Assembly (NCBI GenBank): GCA_964507925.1
Contig: CAZDRB010000039.1
Span: 1-6,178, forward strand
From: CAZDRB01 sp964507925
Lineage (GTDB): Bacteria > Patescibacteriota > Microgenomatia > UBA1400 > UBA12108
Direction: 5' to 3'
DNA: 6,178 nt
Part shown: positions 1-5,025 of the stretch, piece by piece
Layout of the letters: each line of letters starts with the position of its first letter
How positions within the stretch are numbered: the first letter of the stretch is position 1
Program-made: the position numbers and the translations under genes
Notes under the pieces: model-generated
Seen by the model: only the letters and a program-made list of their open reading frames with translations
Databases searched by the model: none
What the model was told of the DNA's origin: nothing

Positions 1-2648
1 GCCCTGTTAACTTTAGTACAGAAGATGGGATAATCACCGCTTCGCCAAAAGAAGCCTGGGAAATCATTAGCTCCTGTGCCGCTTCCCCTGAGGGAGGTCT
101 CCCCGTCGGAGACCGCGGAAGTATTAATCTTCGTGCAACTAGACTCCTCGATTATCTTCAAACTAATCTTATCGGCAAGTCTACCGAGGTCGCGGCGAGC
201 TATCACCTTATCCTAGATCAAGCAAAACAGCCGGTCTTTAGAGATCCTCCAGCCTCTCCAAAAGGACAAGTTCTTGACAAAGCTCTCAAGTTGAGAAGGA
301 CTCAAATCGATCTTATCCAAGACAAGTTTGTCGGCAAACTCTCCTCAAATCTTTCAAAAACCAAGATACTTGCCAGTATTCCGGACGCGGAAACCCGCGC
401 CTTAGTTCTTCAAATGATTGCCGCCAACTCAGCAGCTTTTCGAAACATCTCTGACTTTACCCCCGAAAAAATCAATCACCTTCTACTACATCTCCCGGGA
501 CACCAAAACATTAACAACGCGATCCATATTGCATACTCAAGCTCCGCAGAACAAGATTTTTTAGAACTCGAGCAAAAAATTAACGAGACAATCGAAGAAG
601 TTTATACTGACAACGAAGAAGAGTATCTTGCTGACCTAGAAACAATTCGAGATCTGGGCTCGCTTTCGCCCAAACTAAGTGATGTCGAAACCATGATCGA
701 CGCACTTGTCCCCAACGCCCCAGCTAGAGAAAAATCTGTGCTAGGAAGGGCGATTCGCACAAAAATCCTTGACTTGGCTGGAGGTAGAGAGCACCAAGAT
801 GGAGGGGACATTCTCAGTGATGCTCTCGCTATGTCCGGACTAGACCAGGGATCGCTAAGTGCTCTTTATCCTCTCACTCCATATCTCGAAGAAATAGAGG
901 TTCTCGAGCGCTCTCGACTGCTTGGAGTCGAGCTCTCAGACCGCTCCCCTCAGCTAATTGCGACTTCAAAGATAGCTAGAGATGTCGGCGTAGACCTTAA
1001 CACTCCTTGGTTAAAACCAAAGGACATTGCCGAGCTTACAAACGAAGTGCTTCAGAGACATGGGGTCACAACCCTCGAAGAGGCTTTTCTCCAGGCTCAA
1101 GACACTAAAGAGCTTGTCAAAATTCAAAATCTAATCAGCGCGCGCGATAACAATGCCTTTTATCAAGGGGCTCTCCAGGACAATATTTTTTTCCGCATTA
1201 GACATCGTATTGCCCAAGCTCGTGGTAACTATCTCTCAACAACCGCGCCAGTGTCTCGCTTTTATCACAAACTCATGTCTGAGTACGAGAGCATCCATCA
1301 CGAAATTAACAAGCCATTTGCCACTCTCGCCGATTGGTGGCTAGCGCTCGAAGAGAGATATCCTCTTCTCAATCCTAATAAGCTAATTGTCGACAAATGG
1401 CTCGAGCTACAGCTAAACATTGCCTCCCGCATCAATGTCTGGTCCAAGACCCTGAGTGAGTCGAGTAATCGACTATACTCCGTGATTGGCCGAGAAGTTC
1501 ATGGTTTTACCAAAGGATTTATCAAGAACGAAGGCAGTTGGGCTGGCGCTACCCATTTTTTCTTTGAGAAAAAATGGGGCAACCTACTAGATTGGACCGC
1601 CAAAAAATTTGGTCAAAAGTCCTTCGACGCAGCCAAGCTTGCTATCTGGGAAGGGGTTGAAAAGGCCATAATCACGGGTGGCAACAAAATCGCCGCTGGC
1701 CTAGGTTCAAAAATCGCGACCACGCTCGCCGGCATTGGCACAAGTAGTGCAGGGGTTGGGCTTGTTATTCTCGCCGCCCAAGTTGTTTGGGAACTAACCA
1801 AAATAGGGTTCAAAAAATTAAAAGATTTTATTACAAATGCGGGAGGATTCCGAGACAAGGTTCTCAACTGGCTCCCGATCACGCTTGGAGCAACCGTCGC
1901 CTTTATTACTGGTCTTCCCGCCCTAATACTTGGTGCAACATCTGGGTTCTTTGCTGCAGGCATTGCCTTTGTCGCCGGAATAGCCTCTGCCCTCGCTGGA
2001 TTATTTACCCTCGCGGCAGGGGTCTCGCTTGCGATAGTCGCGAGCCTTCTCTTGCTCTTTTACGTCTTTAAGCCCACAACCGAACTAGATGTTAACAACT
2101 ATCTCACTCAGGTTTTTACTAGTGTAGTTTGTGACCAGGGGGAGACGGGGGCCAGCCCCGTTGCTGTATGTGCAACCTGCTTAGTCGAGTACTTAACCGC
2201 CTGCTACGGCCAATCAGTTACAGGGGAAGGAATCAGCACAACCGGTATTGGTTGTTTGATCGCCAAGGCCATAGCTCCAGAGGTTGCTTCAATAATCGAG
2301 CGCTCGGCATCAGCCTACACCTATCTTCAATGTGTTGGGTTTGTTCAAGCCTCAATAGCCTGTGTTGGTGGTTCACTTGCTGGAGCAAACGCATGCAGCT
2401 ACGCAAACAACGTCGCCCCAGGATACCAATTTGTATCTGGGTTAGTTGGAGCACAACAGGGAGACCCCATCGTCTTTCGCTCAAGCGGGACCTGCAGTGA
2501 CGACGCCCCTGGTCACATCGGAATCTTTTCTCAAGATGCCGGAGCGCTTGTCTGTCTAATAGACGCAAACTCATCTTGTCCAGGATGCGTCAACGCCAAC
2601 AACTGTTTACCAAAAACCAACGTTGCGGGATACTTAAAAAAGATATGA
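1..2648 (+). CDS. Large membrane protein with C-terminal CHAP-type peptidoglycan hydrolase domain (5' partial)
   Basis: The frame is open from position 3 to the TGA at 2646-2648, so 881 residues are visible and the real start lies upstream of the window. A TTG at 291 is only an internal Leu codon. Visible residues 1 to about 570 look soluble, helical and charged. Hydrophobic segments follow at roughly 573-597, 624-647, 650-670 and 672-691. Residues 695-881 are cysteine-rich (13 Cys) and fit a CHAP cysteine amidase/peptidase: candidate nucleophile Cys777 in LQCVGF, a GDPIVF strand, His838 in GHIGIF, and Asp854/Asn856 in DANSS. In Gram-positive-type T4SS, CHAP proteins (PrgK/TrsG type) cut peptidoglycan for channel assembly, and polytopic proteins (VirB6 type) form the channel base; this protein seems to join both roles. 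The ATGA overlap with the next gene suggests translational coupling. The coding call is very sure, CHAP is likely, and the VirB6-like role is inferred. Confidence 0.85.
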   Translation, partial: PVNFSTEDGIITASPKEAWEIISSCAASPEGGLPVGDRGSINLRATRLLDYLQTNLIGKSTEVAASYHLILDQAKQPVFRDPPASPKGQVLDKALKLRRTQIDLIQDKFVGKLSSNLSKTKILASIPDAETRALVLQMIAANSAAFRNISDFTPEKINHLLLHLPGHQNINNAIHIAYSSSAEQDFLELEQKINETIEEVYTDNEEEYLADLETIRDLGSLSPKLSDVETMIDALVPNAPAREKSVLGRAIRTKILDLAGGREHQDGGDILSDALAMSGLDQGSLSALYPLTPYLEEIEVLERSRLLGVELSDRSPQLIATSKIARDVGVDLNTPWLKPKDIAELTNEVLQRHGVTTLEEAFLQAQDTKELVKIQNLISARDNNAFYQGALQDNIFFRIRHRIAQARGNYLSTTAPVSRFYHKLMSEYESIHHEINKPFATLADWWLALEERYPLLNPNKLIVDKWLELQLNIASRINVWSKTLSESSNRLYSVIGREVHGFTKGFIKNEGSWAGATHFFFEKKWGNLLDWTAKKFGQKSFDAAKLAIWEGVEKAIITGGNKIAAGLGSKIATTLAGIGTSSAGVGLVILAAQVVWELTKIGFKKLKDFITNAGGFRDKVLNWLPITLGATVAFITGLPALILGATSGFFAAGIAFVAGIASALAGLFTLAAGVSLAIVASLLLLFYVFKPTTELDVNNYLTQVFTSVVCDQGETGASPVAVCATCLVEYLTACYGQSVTGEGISTTGIGCLIAKAIAPEVASIIERSASAYTYLQCVGFVQASIACVGGSLAGANACSYANNVAPGYQFVSGLVGAQQGDPIVFRSSGTCSDDAPGHIGIFSQDAGALVCLIDANSSCPGCVNANNCLPKTNVAGYLKKI
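96..114 (+). repeat. GC-rich perfect palindrome inside gene 1
   Basis: GGTCTCC (96-102) and GGAGACC (108-114) are exact reverse complements separated by the 5-nt loop CCGTC. The hairpin lies in frame and encodes GLPVGDR. Its GC content stands out from the mixed sequence around it. The pairing is seen directly; whether it is a repeated element cannot be judged from one window. Confidence 0.5.
2145..2161 (+). repeat. GC-rich perfect palindrome at the membrane/CHAP junction of gene 1
   Basis: ACGGGG (2145-2150) and CCCCGT (2156-2161) are exact reverse complements around the 5-nt loop GCCAG, and a G-U pair can extend the stem by one. It encodes TGASPV, a flexible-looking stretch just after the last hydrophobic segment. 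No T-tract follows, so it is not a terminator. Confidence 0.5.
2331..2573 (+). other. CHAP domain catalytic core within the large membrane protein
   Basis: This stretch runs from the candidate nucleophile Cys (codon 2331-2333, in LQCVGFVQ) through the GDPIVF strand to the candidate general-base His (codon 2514-2516, in GHIGIF) and the third polar residue (Asp at 2562 or Asn at 2568). The order Cys, then Gly-Asp-hydrophobic strand, then Gly-His-hydrophobic strand, then Asn/Asp is that of the CHAP/NlpC-P60 superfamily. All three candidate residues are intact, so an active enzyme is plausible. I cannot separate CHAP from a divergent NlpC/P60 member by eye. Confidence 0.7.
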
Positions 2649-3235
2649 TCAAAAAAATCTTAATTTTCACTCTCATTCTCGGGCTAATTATTGGAATCGT
2701 TCTCTTGCTTCGCCGCCCCATCACTGTCCCAGAGCTTATTTCAGCAACTCCCCCAAATAACTCGATCCAGGTTGATCTTCTATCCCCTATCGTTTTTGAG
2801 TTTAAGGACGAGGTCTCAGCCAACGACTTTGCCATTTCCTCAACGCCTGATATGTCTTGGCAAATCAAGGGTCAAAACATAAATACTCTTATTGCAACCC
2901 ATTCTCCTGCTTTTCGTTCTGGAACTCGCTATGTCGTTACACTGATGTGGAAAGGAGAGGCTCTGTTAACTCACGAGCTCACAGCGCTCCAAACACAACA
3001 GGATATAAAACTCATTGACTCTATGCAAAACGAGCTCTCAAGGGACTATCCTCTTGGTCAAAAAACCCCCTATGAAACAACCTCCTTTCGAGTCGTCTAT
3101 TCTGCTCCTCTAACGCTCCAAATTACACTCAAAAATACTGATCTCGCTCCCGAGTCGGCAATCTCCATAATTAGATCTTGGGTGAAGACCAATGGGTTAG
3201 ATCCTGCGTCTCATAATTACATCATTTCCGACTAG
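2645..3235 (+). CDS. Membrane-anchored protein with bacterial Ig-like (Big_5/SbsA-like) domain
   Basis: The protein has 196 residues. The ATG at 2645 is chosen because it gives an immediate anchor (MIKKILIF, hydrophobic about 5-22) and overlaps the upstream stop as ATGA. An upstream in-frame ATG at 2576 would add 23 hydrophilic residues translated from inside gene 1. There is no lipobox Cys after the hydrophobic stretch, so it is probably a signal anchor. Residues about 29-110 contain the pattern of a Big_5-type Ig-like fold: PELISATPPNNS opening, IVFEFKDEV strand, and a GTRYVVTL closing strand. Residues about 120-196 form a second alpha/beta part ending with SWVKTNGLDPASHNY. Charges flank the helix on both sides (KK before, RR after), so topology is not certain, but Ig-like domains usually face outward. 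The coupling to the CHAP protein suggests the two products act together at the cell surface. The precise function is unknown. Confidence 0.85.
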   Translation: MIKKILIFTLILGLIIGIVLLLRRPITVPELISATPPNNSIQVDLLSPIVFEFKDEVSANDFAISSTPDMSWQIKGQNINTLIATHSPAFRSGTRYVVTLMWKGEALLTHELTALQTQQDIKLIDSMQNELSRDYPLGQKTPYETTSFRVVYSAPLTLQITLKNTDLAPESAISIIRSWVKTNGLDPASHNYIISD

Positions 3236-3294
3236 CCGAACTGCCGATTCTCTGGCTCACCGAGCATTCTGATTGTCTGATAAACTGGTAGTGT
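3236..3294 (+). other. Short intergenic gap before the PrgI-family gene
   Basis: These 59 nt between the Ig-like gene and the PrgI gene hold the extended -10 box at their 3' end and a small GCTC-ACC-GAGC hairpin-like match near 3255-3265. No T-tract follows, so I see no terminator. Nothing else is recognisable. Confidence 0.4.
3281..3286 (+). promoter_or_regulatory. Extended -10-like box before the PrgI-family gene
   Basis: TAAACT at 3281-3286 is preceded by TG at 3278-3279, which gives an extended -10 (TGnTAAACT). It ends 8 nt before the ATG at 3295, so the expected transcription start falls at or very near the start codon. No convincing -35 and no Shine-Dalgarno are seen. The same ACTGGTA heptamer follows the -10 box of the next gene. 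This is a pattern match only. Confidence 0.45.
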
Positions 3295-4269
3295 ATGCAA
3301 CAGCACCCCGTTCCTCAAAACGTCACTCAGTACCAATTTCGACTTGTTGGCGACATGACACTCAAACAGTTTCTCGAACTCGTCGCTGGGCTTATCTTGG
3401 CATACCTATTTTTTGCCAGCAATCTTGTGTTTTTCATCAAGTGGCCACTTGTCATCATGTCCGCACTTGCCGGGATCGGGCTCGCTTTTTTTCCAGTCGA
3501 GGATCGCCCACTTGACCAGTGGATCGTTAACTTCATCAGATCCATCTACGCCCCCACTCGCTTTACCTGGAAAAAAACCGCCAAAACCCCTCCGCTCTTT
3601 ACTTTTACCAGTCGCGCGCGCGAAGAAACCAACGCTGTTTCAAAAACAATTAAGGCTCCTGCTCTTATGTCCTCAGCTCCTCAAAAAACAAGTCTTTCTG
3701 AATTAGAATCAGAACAACTCAAAAATATTAACTCTCTTTTTTCTGAACAGCCAGTTATTCCAGCAACAAATTCTCACGAAAAAATTGTTTCCAAGCCCAG
3801 CATAACTATTCGCAAGCTTGGCTCTCAAGGGGCGCTTGACCAGATTAAAATAGTCAAACCAGCTCCTCCGGCACCAGCGCCCAATCCTCCCGAGGCATCG
3901 TCTCAAGAAAAAGTTATCTTTACGGCTCCCTCAGTCGCATCTATCTCCAAACAAGAACCAAAGGTCTTAACTAAACCAAAAAACATTACCATGCCCGCCT
4001 CCCCCAAAGAACCAAACTTAATCACGGGGGCAGTTGTAGACAAGGAGGGCAAGCTCGTCCAGGGCGCGATTGTCCAGATAGTTAGCGCGGACGGAATCCC
4101 GGCAAGGGCGATGAAAACCAACTCGCTCGGACAGTTTTATACCTCGACCCCGCTCGGGGCCGGAAAATATATTGTCGAGGTCGACAAAGAAGGTCTCTCC
4201 TTCCTTCCCCAACAAATCGAGGTTGCAAACTCTGTCCTCTCACCAATCGAGCTCCGCGCTGGAGCCTAA
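3295..4269 (+). CDS. PrgI-family (VirB3-like) protein fused to a carboxypeptidase regulatory-like domain
   Basis: The protein has 324 residues. The start is firm because an in-frame TAG (3289-3291) lies just upstream. Residues 10-95 match the PrgI family: VPQNVTQYQFRLVGDMTLKQ lead-in, two hydrophobic helices (about 26-47 and 50-66), then the hallmark EDRPLDQW at 69-76 and a basic tail. PrgI/VirB3 proteins sit in the inner membrane and recruit the VirB4 ATPase, which fits the VirB4 gene two places downstream. Residues about 95-238 are a low-complexity Pro/Ala/Ser/Lys linker with a run of Pro-Ala repeats near 190-200. Residues about 240-322 look like a CarboxypepD_reg beta-sandwich: LITGAVVDKEGKLVQGAIV, then TNSLGQF, then PLGAGKYIVEV. 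PrgI proteins are usually little over 100 residues, so this tail is a large extension. The tail's role is unknown; a protein-contact module is likely. Confidence 0.85.
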   Translation: MQQHPVPQNVTQYQFRLVGDMTLKQFLELVAGLILAYLFFASNLVFFIKWPLVIMSALAGIGLAFFPVEDRPLDQWIVNFIRSIYAPTRFTWKKTAKTPPLFTFTSRAREETNAVSKTIKAPALMSSAPQKTSLSELESEQLKNINSLFSEQPVIPATNSHEKIVSKPSITIRKLGSQGALDQIKIVKPAPPAPAPNPPEASSQEKVIFTAPSVASISKQEPKVLTKPKNITMPASPKEPNLITGAVVDKEGKLVQGAIVQIVSADGIPARAMKTNSLGQFYTSTPLGAGKYIVEVDKEGLSFLPQQIEVANSVLSPIELRAGA

Positions 4270-4311
4270 ACTATGAACCATAAGCTATTAGCTATATACT
4301 GGTAACTATGC
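4270..4311 (+). repeat. Degenerate 7-bp tandem repeat filling the gap before the TraC-like gene
   Basis: Six consecutive heptamers can be read: ACTATGA, ACCATAA, GCTATTA, GCTATAT, ACTGGTA, ACTATGC. Against the consensus RCTATNA they match at 7, 6, 7, 6, 5 and 6 of 7 positions. The array starts right after the upstream TAA stop (4267-4269) and runs into the ATG at 4308, so it makes up the whole intergenic gap. The -10-like TATACT and the start codon both lie within it. Confidence 0.6.
4295..4300 (+). promoter_or_regulatory. -10-like box before the TraC-like gene
   Basis: TATACT ends 7 nt before the ATG at 4308. With usual -10 to start spacing, transcription would begin about at the A of the ATG, giving a leaderless mRNA. 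There is no extended TG here, no clear -35 and no Shine-Dalgarno. It lies inside the heptamer repeat, so a chance match is a real possibility. Confidence 0.4.
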
Positions 4312-4946
4312 CCGACAATATCATCGTTGCAACCACCCAGGATCATCTTGACATCGAAACAATTCAAGACGACCTTGTCATCCTCAAAAATGGAATCTGT
4401 AGTCTTGTTATTCAGGTTTCCGCGATCAACTTTGGTCTCCTCTCCGAGGAAGAACAAGACGCAACCATCTACTCTTACGCCGGACTTCTTAACTCGCTCT
4501 CCTTCCCCGTTCAGATCGTGATCAAGTCCGAAAAAAAAGATATTAGCGCCTATCTCGAGCTGCTTACGGCCCAAGAGAAAAAGCTCAAGAACGAGGTTCT
4601 CAAAACCAGGATGGCACAGTACCGCCAGTTTATTGAGACGACGATTACAGAACAAAACGTGCTCGACAAAAAATTCTATCTCGTCGTCTCTTATCAGCTA
4701 GTCACCCTCTCCGGGAAAGTCGAGATCAACGAGGCGCTTCTTCAAAAAGCCCGGGCCGATCTCGAGCCCAAGCGAGATCATGTTATAAAGCAGCTTGCCA
4801 AAATAGGCCTTGCCGCCAAACAACTTAATTCTCAGAGCCTCATTCAGCTTTTTCACGGCTCCTACAACTCAACAGTCAAGGGTCAAAAGTTTGCCCCCTC
4901 GGCAGATTACGAACAAGCGATCGTCGCTCCAAACATCGCTAAATAA
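4308..4946 (+). CDS. TraC-like/VirB4 N-terminal-domain protein without ATPase motor
   Basis: The protein has 212 residues and ends at TAA. The start is limited by an in-frame TAA upstream (4281-4283), and no other usual start codon lies between. Residues 18-75 carry the pattern I recognise from the N-terminal domain of TraC/VirB4-type proteins: DDLVILKNGICSLVIQVSAI, then NFGLLSEEEQ, then a helix, then SFPVQIVIKS. A long charged helix (about 78-112) and a KKFYLVVSYQ strand (about 119-128) follow. No Walker A or B motif is present, so it cannot be an ATPase alone. The next gene encodes VirB4 with its own N-domain, so this is an extra copy of that fold rather than a simple gene split. It probably binds the ATPase or its membrane dock. 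Low-hydrophobicity composition indicates a cytoplasmic protein. Confidence 0.8.
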   Translation: MPDNIIVATTQDHLDIETIQDDLVILKNGICSLVIQVSAINFGLLSEEEQDATIYSYAGLLNSLSFPVQIVIKSEKKDISAYLELLTAQEKKLKNEVLKTRMAQYRQFIETTITEQNVLDKKFYLVVSYQLVTLSGKVEINEALLQKARADLEPKRDHVIKQLAKIGLAAKQLNSQSLIQLFHGSYNSTVKGQKFAPSADYEQAIVAPNIAK

Positions 4947-4950
4947 TTTT

Positions 4951-4986
4951 AATCTGTTTTTGCGCTTGAGACGCGCGAGGCAGATT
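4951..4986 (+). other. Imperfect intergenic hairpin after the TraC-like gene
   Basis: AATCTG (4951-4956) pairs with CAGATT (4981-4986). U-rich bases 4957-4960 can continue the stem as G-U and A-U pairs with 4977-4980. After a one-base bulge, GCGC (4962-4965) pairs with GCGC (4973-4976) around a 7-nt loop. It lies 4 nt after the stop codon. No U-tract follows on the + strand, so it is not a classic intrinsic terminator; an mRNA 3'-end stabiliser or processing site is possible. Confidence 0.35.
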
Positions 4987-5010
4987 CGATATTCTCATCA
5001 TTAACCCTGC

Positions 5011-5016
5011 TATACT
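5011..5016 (+). promoter_or_regulatory. Extended -10-like box before virB4
   Basis: TATACT is preceded by TG at 5008-5009 with one base between (TGCTATACT), a good extended -10. It ends 9 nt before the ATG at 5026, again leaving almost no leader and no room for a Shine-Dalgarno site. No clear -35 is seen; an extended -10 can work without one. This is the best of the three boxes in the window. Confidence 0.5.
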
Positions 5017-5025
5017 AAATCTATT

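Noticed and set aside
2576..2644. Longer version of the Ig-like protein starting at ATG 2576.
   Set aside because: It would add 23 hydrophilic residues in front of the membrane anchor, translated from the 3' end of gene 1 in another frame. ATG 2645 gives a typical anchor and an ATGA overlap.
291..2648. TTG at 291 as the start of the first gene (785 residues).
   Set aside because: The same frame has no stop back to position 3, and the upstream 96 codons look like ordinary protein. The gene is 5' truncated by the window instead.
3613..3622. Alternating CG run in the PrgI gene as a Z-DNA or regulatory site.
   Set aside because: It is short, and explained by Arg/Ala codons in the linker. There is no other supporting signal.
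4273..4305. Ten-codon mini-ORF (MNHKLLAIYW) in the gap before the TraC-like gene.
   Set aside because: It is fully explained by the heptamer repeat, and no ribosome-binding site is present. A leader-peptide role has no support.
4531..4538. Run of eight A in the TraC-like gene as a slippage or phase-variation site.
   Set aside because: The frame is intact through it and encodes an ordinary Glu-Lys-Lys-Asp. There is no sign of a useful alternative frame.
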